This document shows positions 34,083-45,273 of a stretch of 64,000 nucleotides of DNA, piece by piece. Within the stretch, counting starts at the first letter, position 1; every line of letters starts with the position of its first letter. Where the stretch lies: the NCBI RefSeq assembly GCF_000003815.2, contig NC_049982.1, positions 18,529,534 through 18,593,533 of the forward strand, read 5' to 3'. The stretch is from Branchiostoma floridae. Taxonomy: Eukaryota > Chordata > Leptocardii > Amphioxiformes > Branchiostomatidae. The notes under the pieces are model-generated. The model was given only the letters and a program-made list of their open reading frames with translations. It was not told where the DNA came from and did not search any database. The translations under genes were made by a program, and so were the position numbers.

Positions 34083-34881
34083 ATAAATCATCACGATACA
34101 GCTTCGACCTATGCTGGGAAATAAATGAGTGGAGATCACTGCTATAGCTCCTGTGTTGGCGTTTAGTGTCTTGTGTGTGTTTGTTTATCACAATATGATT
34201 TATACATATTATGACTATCACAACAACGCACCATTTTATCAACATCATTACGCTTACCATTTCTCTTATCATACAAACCTGAAGAGCTGAAGCGTTTACA
34301 GACTTCGGTCTCCAGTCCGTATAAATTTACGTAGATATGCTCTACTGGTTTAACTTGCTCGAACTGTTAACAGTTTCTGAGGTATAGACAAAACTTCGAA
34401 ACACAGGAAAGTGTTTTTTCGCGCCAATAAAGATGCGACATGAGGCAACTGTTTTGTCATGATTATGAATGAATGGATTTATTTATTCATGAATTAATGT
34501 GTGGATGACTGTTTCTTAACGTGATCACGAGTCGGCTATAGCCTACAAATAAGATCCCGAAACAAGAAAAACATAACATTAGAGTCATATAAAATTGAAC
34601 ACACACACAAACACACAAACACATGTACATACAGACACACACATTCACGGTTATGGGAATCACCAGATGCTGTAATTCATACGAAGTCGCGTGGGTCAAC
34701 AGATTCACAAAGCCCATCTGTGCTTACCATTTTTAAAGTCTTATTTTGATCACGATTGAGCAATTGAAGATTAAAACAGATCGTAATGTCCATAATAACA
34801 CAATGTGAATATCATCTATGGGTTTCTTTATATTTACTCTATTATATATAGGCTCTAACAGTATTGATTTCTGTCTGATGC

Positions 34882-34981
34882 NNNNNNNNNNNNNNNNNNN
34901 NNNNNNNNNNNNNNNNNNNNNNNNNNNNNNNNNNNNNNNNNNNNNNNNNNNNNNNNNNNNNNNNNNNNNNNNNNNNNNNNN
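34882..34981. other. assembly gap (100 N)
   Basis: Run of exactly 100 N in the region equivalent to 26670-26760 upstream of copy B. Confidence 0.99.
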
Positions 34982-35038
34982 TTTACTCAATTATTGACTT
35001 TTCAGTCGATGCCCTAGAGAACGAACCCCTAAGATATG

Positions 35039-35046
35039 CATAAATA
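35039..35046 (+). promoter_or_regulatory. TATA-like box of astacin C
   Basis: CATAAATA lies 56 bp before the ATG at 35102, at the same spacing and context as in copy B. Confidence 0.6.
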
Positions 35047-35101
35047 CAAAAACGTACTCTGTGAGAATTGAGACCCAATCCTGCTTGCCCACCGTCTCAT
35101 C

Positions 35102-38100
35102 ATGTACGCCTCTGCGGTACTTCTGTTGTTCGGTGCCGGACTGGCGGCCAGTGCGCCCGGTTGGTATACTTGCTTGGCAGAGGACGGCAGGACTAGAGCA
35201 GCTTGCTGTAAAAATAATGCAATCAATATAACGAAAAGATTGGCTTAAGGTCTCATATTTTCCTTTGCATGTTGAGGATATGGCAATATCCGTATTCTAC
35301 TTTCTGTACATTGTTTTAACAATGTTTTAACAATTGCTTTAAAAGCCTAGCAGGTGGACAGTGCAATGATATGCGCTGTGGTGTGCAGCTGTTCAGTTCA
35401 CACAGATGCCTAGCCTCTATCTGCCAGGCTCCGTGATCGGTAGTCAATGGTACGCTAGGGGAGTCGGTCGACCGGAGGAGTGAGGAAATAACTCCTCTAG
35501 CCGGCCGACTCCCCTAGCAAACTATTGACTCTATTTGTCAAATTTCTACTATTAGACCCTAACAGATGCCTCCTTGCTGAAAATAACATAGCTCTTTCTA
35601 ACCCTGCATGCAACTTTCAATCCTGTCATCGTTCCTTTACTCCAGTCTCCTCTATACATGTACATGACAAGCAGCACGCTATTCTTTTCTGATCGCCAAC
35701 TTGATGCGGTCTTTGTCGACAACGTTTCTAAACACGATAAATGTTGCAAAACGTCTACATTAAAATGTAACCTTGACACATCATTTGCAGTATGCTCTGT
35801 TCTTTGCATACAGCCGACGTCCTCCGTAGCTCGCCGCCGGAACCAGAGACTGTAACGCAGGCAATCATGAGGCAAAACGACGGTAAGTGTTACAAGCGAA
35901 CAATGTTTAGTTTGGTAGATCTGTCACATGTATTTTCAATTGTGCTGTATCTTTTGATGATGTCCCAATAGGATGACAATTCAATGTTAATTTCGACAAG
36001 CTTTAAAATATTCTGTTACTTTTCCAATCTCTCTATAGTTTGTAATTGTTTCAGTTGTTGTTTCACATGTTGAAATTGCTCTGATGATCTTGCCCAATAT
36101 ACAGGACTGAACCTGTACCAAGGCGACATTGACGGCCTGGATCCTGTGAGTAACAAATACAGCACATTGTACAGTGGAAGTGCGCAGTTAATTTTGATCC
36201 GACGTCACTTGCTACTTGAGACGTTCTTAGTTGGAACAGAATCATCTAAGTAAGCAGAGTTTCTTTCAGTAGATATCAACCAATTAGCTCAGTCATTTGG
36301 CTTCATTTTTAGCCCGTGTTCACATAGCTACGACCGACTTGAAAATTCTGGCGTTGCCACAAAGTACACCAGGCACGATTTATAATACTTTGGATTTGAT
36401 TATAAATAACTCCACTATTGCAGAACTCTCGTAATGCCATTCAAGATGCAACGCGTTGGCCCAACGGTGTAATTCCTTACGTCATCGGGAGTGAATACAG
36501 TAAGTCTCACGTCATGTCATGTTGTGATGTCATAAAGCTCATGAAGCTCTAACTGAAATGTCTGCATTATATAATGAGGGAATATAGAGTTAGTGATCTG
36601 AGTTAACTGATATAACTGTAACGTTAAACGCATTTAATTTCGCGGGGATTTAATTTCGCGTTAGCGGGAAAGTGGAGTGTTCGCGGTGGTTTTAAGATTG
36701 CGGTAAGACTGCCTCGCGAAAACCGCGAACATAAAACCATCGCGAACATTTCTGCTTTTACAGTATCGATATTTAGTACAGATTTCTCTCTCCAGGCCAT
36801 TCCTGCTATGACACTGATGGTAACTGTGCGTACTGGGCCTCCGTGGGAGAGTGCACCAACAGCGCGGCCTACATGCAGGGCAGCTGCCCGCAGAGCTGTG
36901 GCATGTGTAGCCGCTCCGCGGTTGGTACGCAACGACTTTTTTTTTTACTCCGTGTATCTTGTGGATAGTAAAAATCTTCAATCAGATGTAAGGACTGTTT
37001 TTGAAACAGTTAGTACTTGCTTCTAGTATTGTATTTTTAACGGAGGAGGAGGCGTTAAAATGTTAGCCGGAGCCTTACATCTGATTGTAGATTAGGTAGC
37101 GCATGACCGTGGCGACAACATATTCTAGCGTACTTACTTACACATGTACTGTCACTATTATAGATTTAATATAAAAATGTTTATACTCATGTACAACTTA
37201 CAACAAACGCCATGGTGTGCTTGTGACTGATACATAGTAGGCGCTACACAGACGTTTAGATGCTACTCATATATTGAACCAATGAATGTATATATTGAAT
37301 CCTAGATAGAAGCTGTACAGACGATAATGAGTGGTGCTCGTACTGGGCTGGTCAAGGGGAGTGTACCAACAGCGCCGACTACATGAACCAGAACTGCCGG
37401 TTGAGCTGTGGACTGTGTACGTCAGGCGGTGGCGGTGGAGGTGAAGTATCAACATATGTTTGTCATATTGCAGATAGGACCCGGTAGACAGAATAGAATG
37501 GGTATCAAGGACGTTATTATGCAGAAATGCCCAAAGCAGCCTAGATACATATTCATGAAATAATACGTAATGTAAAGGTTATGAATTTGTTTTCCCATCA
37601 TAGTTTCAATCAAGTTTGTGTCATAGATATTTCAGGTAAGCATGAGCTTACACATGGGCTCACAATGATGTATTGAATGATCAGACCAAACCCGTACCTC
37701 ATTGGGTTTGATTGATTTTATTGTCCTGACAGCTTGTACGGACAACCATGAGCATTGCGGGTACTGGGCCAGTGTTGGCGAGTGTACCAACAGCGCCGAC
37801 TACATGAACCAGAACTGCATGCTGAGCTGCAACCTGTGTGGAGGTGGCGGAAACAACAACGGAGGTACTCACCTGTCCATACATGTATTGATATGTAGTG
37901 TCAAATTGCAGTTGGTATACTAGAGCAAAATGAAAATCAACATTGATAAACTTACTTCAATAGTGATTATCATCTGCCACTATAAATGTCGCCCTGTGTG
38001 GGCTGTAGGTTTGACATACAATCGTCGTCACGCCGAATGCTTTCAGTTGAATCATTGAAAGATTTTGAATAAAGGTGTAGATTATGTGAAGATATGGTCA

Positions 38101-39691
38101 GTGTAAGTGACAGAATAACATGTAAGTTCCTCCTGTATACACCAAGAACGTTGTACTTAAACAAAATCGATTCCACTTTTAAGTACGTGCATTGTGAGTC
38201 TAAAGCCATATGACGATATCTTTTTTGATCTACAGGCACAACTCAGACCACTACTGCTTCTGCCGGGTCAGAGGTTGGTCGGATTCAAGCGGCCATGGAA
38301 GAGTTCCATCGGCGAACCTGCATCCGCTTTGTGCCCCGGACTAACGAACAGAACTACATCCACATCAGAAAGAGCACAGGGTATTCATCATATCAATCCC
38401 TTCTTTAACGTTAAACTAACAGCAAAATGCGATAGCTGTATACATCGATTTCATTTTATTATGAAATCGGAAAATTGAGTCATTCTAATTCTAACAGGCC
38501 CATGTGTATGATATATCATCAGTATCATAGTCATCATCGTTCGTTTACAGCGCAAGTGGCCGTAAGCTTCTTCCAGTTCCTTTTATTGTTGGCAAGGTGC
38601 TCAGTTGATCTTTGTAGGTGTAGGTTGTCCGTTGTAGCCTACTAGGAGATGTTGAATTTGCTACAAATGCAGATGATAGGTTGACGTCCTCACCTGCGTC
38701 TGACATGGGGTGAGACGTCATATAATGTCACAAATACAATATATATGANNNNNNNNNNNNNNNNNNNNNNNNNNNNNNNNNNNNNNNNNNNNNNNNNNNN
38801 NNNNNNNNNNNNNNNNNNNNNNNNNNNNNNNNNNNNNNNNNNNNNNNNNNNNNNNNNNNNNNNNNNNNNNNNNNNNNNNNNNNNNNNNNNNNNNNNNNNN
38901 NNNNNNNNNNNNNNNNNNNNNNNNNNNNNNNNNNNNNNNNNNNNNNNNNNNNNNNNNNNNNNNNNNNNNNNTAATTCCTTTTCACACCAAACTCCCTTCC
39001 TCGTCAAACTCCCTTTCCCGGCCCAAGAGAACATAGCCAACGTTGAAAATCGCGGACCAACGCCCCCCCCCCCCCAAAAAAAACACGCCCCGTTCCGAAG
39101 ACTGCAACGGAGTCTATTAACCTGCCGTCATTAGATAAATGTTTATGTTAATAAACGATAACGATAAGACGTTTTTATTTCTGTAAATCCCTGACACAAC
39201 AACAGATTCCCTTTAATATTCAAAATACAAACTTTTTCGATTGGTTGATTCCAGACCGATGGCATGCTTTCGACAAACACTCTGAGACGCGCACCCTGGG
39301 CCTGCAGTACGACTATGGTTCCCTCATGCACTACGAGAGCCATGCCTTCAGTATGAACGGGAGGCAGGTCATCGTACCCAGGGTATGCTACATTTTCATT
39401 ACTACTGTATAACACATACCGTACAAAACCACGGCGTATTCTCATTACACTGTATCATACACACTTACCCAAGTGTATGCATTTGTATGCAAAGGTAATG
39501 CTCCATGAATTTCGGAATAAAGAACAAAGGCACAAAAGATGTACACGTGTTATGTTCCAGACTGATATTTTTACACCCACCCCATTCTGCAGCACCCCAC
39601 AAATGGCATCGTGTTGGGAGCTGCTCCGGACTTCAGTTCTCTGGATCTCCAGAAGCTCAACACGCTGTACAACTGCTATGGCGGCAAATAG
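35102..39691 (+). CDS. astacin-like metalloprotease C with three ShK modules; zinc-site exon in gap
   Basis: Close paralogue of copy B. Exons: 35102-35159, 35814-35882, 36105-36145, 36424-36499, 36796-36924, 37306-37440, 37733-37864, 38236-38380, [exon 9 missing in the N run 38749-38971], 39255-39382, 39593-39691. Every visible exon has the same length and phase as in B, so only the 176 bp exon carrying the HExxHxxGFxHE motif is unseen. ShK1, ShK2 and ShK3 all have six Cys. The Met-turn reads SLMHY and the C-terminus ends LYNCYGGK as in B. ShK2 carries a 39 bp block identical to ShK3 of the same gene. Whether the enzyme is active depends on the gap. DNA right after the gap (38972-39110) does not match B, so a local misjoin or insertion is possible. 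Confidence 0.88.
35442..35530. mobile_element. short foldback element in astacin C intron 1
   Basis: Arms of about 38 bp (AGTCAATGGTACGCTAGGGG and its imperfect complement ending ATTGACT) around a loop near GAGGAAATA. No counterpart was found in copy B intron 1. Confidence 0.6.
36615..36764. mobile_element. 150 bp MITE in astacin C intron 4
   Basis: Starts ACTGTAACGTTAAACGC and ends GCTTTTACAGT, with repeated TTCGCGG / CCGCGAA words giving a partial inverted repeat. Copy B has only GATATCAATG at this point, so it is an insertion in C. Target duplication is not clear. Confidence 0.7.
38749..38971. other. assembly gap (223 N) over astacin C exon 9
   Basis: By comparison with B, the exon holding the zinc-binding motif should start about 35 bp inside this gap. 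Confidence 0.95.
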
Positions 39692-40446
39692 ATAAATCAT
39701 CACGATACTGGAAAAATAAATGGAGTGGAGATCAATGTTGGCGTTTAGTGTCTTGTGTGTGTTTATTTATCACAATGTGATTTACACCTAACTATCACAA
39801 CGACACATCATTTTATCAACATCATTGCGATTACATCCCCCTTCTTATACAAAAGCTTAAGAGTTGAAGCGTTCACAAACTTTAGTCTCCAGTTCATATT
39901 CAATACTAGTGCCAGCTGGTTTTGCTTGCTCGAAGTTTTAACAGTTTCTGAGGGACAGACAAAAATTCGGAACACAGTCAGTGCATTACCATCAAAACAC
40001 ATGATTCCGCCAGTCGGTCAGTCATAGCCTCTATCTGAACTCTGTCAAGACTTATCGACATCTGCAACCGTCAATTTGTGTTACCTTTTGTATATTCACC
40101 TTCCCTCTATGATATTGACTAAGACAACATCTGTAGTATTCTAAACAAACCATGGAAATTACCAGGGGGAATGTACGTGGCTATCAATTTATTAAATTAT
40201 AAATTTATTAAGTAAATGGCAGGAAGAGCGATGTCAAGTTAAGAAATGGACCTGGCATGTCTTTATGCCGGACCGTAGCCATCAATCCTCATGCAGACAA
40301 ATCAATACTTTTTTCTTTGTCCAGTTCATTGAAATATCTTTTTGGTAGGGTCAACACCACATATACAGGAAACTCCTCTGAGAAAGCTTTGGAGCTAATA
40401 TTAATTACACATGTATGTACCTACTTTAATAGATTAACATTTATAT

Positions 40447-40490
40447 GCCTGCGGGTAAATGTGACGCCAACCCCCTGTAGCCGCTCCGGT
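40447..40490 (+). pseudogene. decayed ShK exon fragment
   Basis: GCGGGTAAATGTGACGCC and the following CTGTAGCCGCTCCGG match the two ends of the ShK1 exon of D (42592-42714) and E, with about 38 bp of the middle deleted. It sits upstream of D and belongs to no complete gene, so it is probably a relic of a further lost astacin copy or of a failed exon duplication. Confidence 0.7.
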
Positions 40491-40777
40491 ACTCATATCT
40501 TGTTCCGTCAGCTCTATATTCTAGTGAACACGCGTACGTATCCGCTAAGACTATAATAAAAATATCTTCCACGCTAACTAAAGTCTCATTGTTTCGTCCT
40601 GTCTCCATGGTATATGTGGAATTTTCGCTGGACAAAGGTAATTGGAGATGTTTGTACAGTTTCTCTATGCTTGAGGTGTGACGATGGTTAACAGGAAGAG
40701 ATTACACAGGCAAATCAACTGTTCATATTGACAACAATGGGGACCGCCTATCAGAACCGCGTACATATTATCATGTG

Positions 40778-40784
40778 TATAAAT
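40778..40784 (+). promoter_or_regulatory. TATA box of astacin D
   Basis: TATAAAT lies 55 bp before the ATG at 40833, the same spacing as in B and C although the surrounding sequence has diverged. Confidence 0.6.
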
Positions 40785-40832
40785 GTACGGGGTCTTTATG
40801 GGGACCTGACTTAACTTGCTAATGTTCTCAGC

Positions 40833-43800
40833 ATGTTTCCATCGGCAGTATCAGCGGTACTTGTGGTGTTCGGGATCAGCCTGGCAGTGAGTGCGCCAGG
40901 TTGGTGTATATTTTGAGCAGACGTCGTGGTAGAGTTACCACAGTGTATACCACTACAGTTCAACATTACCGATACAAATCGTTCATTGCCAATTGCAGAA
41001 TCTTAAAGATGGTAACACTGTCCGTAAAAAGACGTATTCATATTCCATCAGTCAGTAAGTCATCAATAAGTTATCGATCTCACCCAGAAATAATGTGAAA
41101 CGATACAAATCAAATTTCGGGGCATAATTATGTAGTATATAGTCTTCTGTAAGCACCGAATATCAAATCATTGTGGTCATTGTTTTAGAGTCGACGTCCT
41201 TTTGAAAACTAGTTGGTAAGTGGGGAGAAAAAACAATGATGAACTGTAATCAGAGCTGTGTGGGTTGTGTTCCTCACGCCGTGAAACCTACAACGACATT
41301 GCGAAAATGTTTCACGAGGAATCCAGTCATATTTCAACCAGAAAGAGGTGGATATTTGGCTTTCAGTAAAGCAAGTTGACCGGCACATCTCAGGTCGCAG
41401 TCAATTGTCCATGTCACAATTCTTTTTCTTTTGATTTGATAGACCTAAATACAAGGTTTATATTTATGCCCCATAATCTCACTTGTATGCCTTATTACAG
41501 GGTGAGGCCGCGAAATTATTGACCACCCTCCGTACAAATAAGTAATAATAATTAGGTAATGCTACCAATAGTGTAAGCCTCCGCAACATTACATATTAAG
41601 AGCTAATCTTCACTTGGTTATGAATTCTGCACACAGCTGACAGCCTCCGAAGGTCGCCGGAACCAGAGTCTGTCACCAAGGCCATCTTGGAAGCAAACAA
41701 GGGTATGTAAGCCTTGCCGGACTCAAGTTATGTTTGTTGGTTCTGGTGTGTCTCACCAATGGCAGATATGCTATTTTTGATAGCCATAGTGTTCCTGTCT
41801 GTTTTTGATACCATGTGCTTTAAGGAATATCTCATAATTGTCAAACATAGCTACAGAAACTGAAACTTTGTGATAAAAGTAAACGTTTCCAAGACAGTTG
41901 TGTAGATGTACTGAAGAGCTGTATCAACATGCTTTGGCTTCAATTCTCACCATAGATTGTGTCATACATTGAATGACAGTGAGTGAGTTAAACGTCTGAC
42001 TATTTCTCTCAACCCACAGGATTAAACCTGTACTCAGGTGACATTGCTGGTGTTGATCCTGTAAGTATTCCACCAACAATGTACAAAAATATCACAATTG
42101 CACGGATAACGACGTATCCGCCATCACTATTACCACACTTTATACTATAGTCAAATGGGAATCGGTCAGTGGCACAATTGCAAGTTCAGTCACATTGCTG
42201 ATTTGTATGTGAAGTTCTAGCCAGAGGTACGGATGTGCGTTTTCGCTAATGTCAATGTCATAGATTGTGATCGCCAAAGTAGATGTTATAAACATGTGCT
42301 ACAAATTATGGTAGTTTTTTATGCTGTCAGAGATGTCTTGAAATGTGTCCAATCTGAAGAAGTAACTCAACCATTTCAGGACTCCCGCAATGCTATCACT
42401 GCTGGAAGACGCTGGCCGAACGGAGTGATTCCTTACGTCATTGGCAGCGAATTTAGTAAGTCTACGTTTCTCAGGCGAAGGCTTAATAAGGCCCTCTACC
42501 AAAATATTTGCATTGTATCATGAAGACGGACACTTGATGAAAAGATTATTCCCAGTTTACCGATGCTTATTAAAGGTTTTGTTCCCTACAGCCTCTTCCT
42601 GCTCTGACACCAATGGCAACTGCGCCGGTTGGGCTGCCGCGGGTGAATGTAACGCCAACCCTGGTTACATGCTGTCAGAATGTGCGCAGAGCTGTGGCCT
42701 CTGTAGCCGCTCCGGTGAGTCACTAAGCTGTTATGAGATAATCTCCAGGTCGTGGTGTGCGGAAAACTGATCTGATATTATGCATTGCTTCGAAACTCGT
42801 TAAGTGCAGTTGGTGTTTATGAAATCAGATTGTAAACCTAAAGATCTTTTCTACGCGCAGTTATAAGATACGTCCATAGTGATATTTTAAAAGTCTACTT
42901 GGCATCTACGACAAATGCTGTTCCCCCAGCCTTCAGTCCGCTGTTCAATGTCTTTTTCCACATACATACTTAGGAATACAATGGTCTCCATCAAGCAAAG
43001 AGTTTTTCCGTATACTTCACATTACAGCAAGAAGCTGCGCAGACGACCATGACTCCTGTGCCTTCTGGGCCAGTATCGGGGAGTGCCAGGCCAACCCTAA
43101 CTACATGCTGAACTACTGCCAGCTGCAACACGTGTGACGGGGGTACCGGTGGTGGGAACAATGGAGGGGACAATGGAGGTGACGACTCTTATTAGGAATA
43201 TCATGCAAGGGAATAGTATCAATCAAAGTGAGGAACAGCCTGTTGACGTATTCTTTAGAAATCTCCCAACATTAGAATATTGAAGACAATCTTGCGACGG
43301 CCTCTAGAACAACATTTTGAGGTGGCGGTATATTGGCACCTGGTGGAATTATGCGATGTATGTTCTAAATGAAAAACAGATATAAAAGGATTATAAAGAA
43401 ATTGCTAAACTTTACATCCAACACTGAAATTAACTATAGGGACTTATCCCTCTAAATCTTCGGTCAACCTCCGTCGACCTTGTTCACAGAATGACCCTTT
43501 CTATCTTTCCATCATGCTTGACAAAAGAACGATTCTGATTACGAATGCATCGCAGTCGTAATTGTAATTCCAAACCCATGTTTGATCTGCAGGAGCAACG
43601 ATTCTAACTGCACCTGCCGGTTCGGAGGTTGGTCGGATCCAGAGCGCCATTCTCGAGTACAACCAGCGGACCTGTCTCCGGTTTGTGCCCCGGACCAACG
43701 AACGGGACTACGTTCATATCAAAAGGCTTACTGGGTAAAAAAAGTGTCCTATATGACGCTATTCTCTTTCCTATTCTGAAGAGCTAAAGTTCATAGAGTG

Positions 43801-45273
43801 GCATGCATTTCATATGATAATCAATATCCATTGCTCGCCAACTGAACACAAATTACGTGTGATGCAAGTTTAAAAACGGTTTCTCTTTATAGATAGCATA
43901 GCATTGATTTTGCAAATGGAGGTCTTGACTCGTGTAATTGATATGTTGCAAGTTTCATATGTCTCATGTATGAAACTCCCATCATCAAGCCAAGATGAAT
44001 TATGAAATCTGTAATCAACTATGCAAATCAACCCCAATTTTTACCATTTACCTTGAGGTTTGGTTGGATCAACCTCAGCGTAAGCAAACTTAGAATCATG
44101 AGAAACGATCCATGCCGGCAGCTTGACCCGTGAATAAGCCTATCTTCGCGCAAGCCAAAAGTAAAATACGTCTGCCTACTCGTAGTTTGAACCTTCGAGA
44201 TGTCGTGATATAAGATGGAGTATCGTAATTTTAACTTAATGAATCAATCAATGACTCTTTGAAATCACCTCTCCAAGTTGCAATTCGCAAGTCGGTGTTG
44301 CGGGCGGGATGCAGGAGCTGTCTCTCGGTAACGGATGTCTGGGAACAGGCACGATCCTGCACGAGCTGATGCACGCCGTGGGGTTCTGGCACGAGCATCA
44401 GCGGCCGGACAGGGATGACTACGTCACCATCTACCGTGAAAACGCTGAATCACGTGCGTGCATTTTTTTTACTACAAACATCATAGTACCGCATACCTTC
44501 TCTTAACTGAAGTTCGGTGACATGTCACAAATAGATCTACATTTACTATAACGTAAGGATTTTAGGAGGTCGTTTAATGGTTTGGAATGGTTGTTTCTGT
44601 TCTATCAGTTTTTCACGAACGTGCAGTGGAAATCCACCTACAAAGGTCTCTCTATGTAACTTGCCATCATCGGCGAACACAAAGTGTCTATGTTTGTAAT
44701 TACAGTCGTTTTGTTTCCCTTCAGAGCACCGTCACGCCTTTGACAAGCTGTCTAATTCCCGCACCCTGGGCCTGTCGTACGACTATGGTTCCATCATGCA
44801 CTACGAGAGCCACGCCTTCAGCACCAACGGAAGGGAGACCATCGTTCCCAAGGTCGATTGACAAACTTCATTGTTTTTCACGTGATAGATAGGCACCCTA
44901 AATGGAATGTTTTGTGTAATCTTGCGCACTTGCTCCCGCTAAAAATATTGAAATCTTTTTGAGTCAATTACTCTATATCTCTATATCATGTTTGGTAATT
45001 GATTACTAGTAGTTACATTGGAGAAGGCTTTGACATATTATGGCATATACTTTTCCTTACTTTTTAGCATGTCGTATAATATCGTACGGTATTGCTATTC
45101 CACACCAGTAATTCACATTTTAAGATGATAACATAGACAACTTATCGCCATCTTCTATTTTGTGCTCCCTCCACCTGTAGCGTCCCTTGAATGGTATCGT
45201 CCTGGGAGCTGCGCAAGACTTCAGTTCCCTGGATCTGCAGAAAATCAACAAGTTGTACGATTGCAACAAATAA
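40833..45273 (+). CDS. astacin-like metalloprotease D, two ShK modules, frameshift in ShK2
   Basis: Exons: 40833-40899 (signal peptide [20 protein letters not shown]), 41637-41702, 42020-42060 (propeptide, YSGDI), 42380-42455 ([11 protein letters not shown]), 42592-42714 (ShK1), 43028-43178 (ShK2), 43593-43734, 44278-44453 ([12 protein letters not shown], then QRPDRD), 44725-44852 (SIMHY), 45181-45273. All exons keep frame except ShK2, which is 5 bp short relative to a multiple of three. One AGCTG of an expected AGCTG AGCTG tandem is absent at 43121-43125, and translation would end at TGA 43135-43137, after four of the six ShK2 Cys and before the catalytic His residues. All other coding sequence, splice sites and the TATA promoter look intact. 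So the break is either recent pseudogenisation by replication slippage, a polymorphism, or an assembly error. Confidence 0.85.

Larger units (their letters stand above)
34083..35101. other. intergenic region B-C with assembly gap and C promoter
   Basis: 34083-34420 is the B 3' flank. From about 34425 the sequence is a second copy of the A-B intergenic DNA, so the tandem duplication junction lies at about 34412-34425. A 100 N gap occupies 34882-34981. Confidence 0.75.
39692..40832. other. intergenic region C-D
   Basis: C 3' flank, similar to the B 3' flank to about 39960; then a stretch without recognised genes, an eroded ShK exon at 40447-40490, and a TATA box at 40778-40784 (TATAAAT) 55 bp before the D start. 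Confidence 0.6.
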
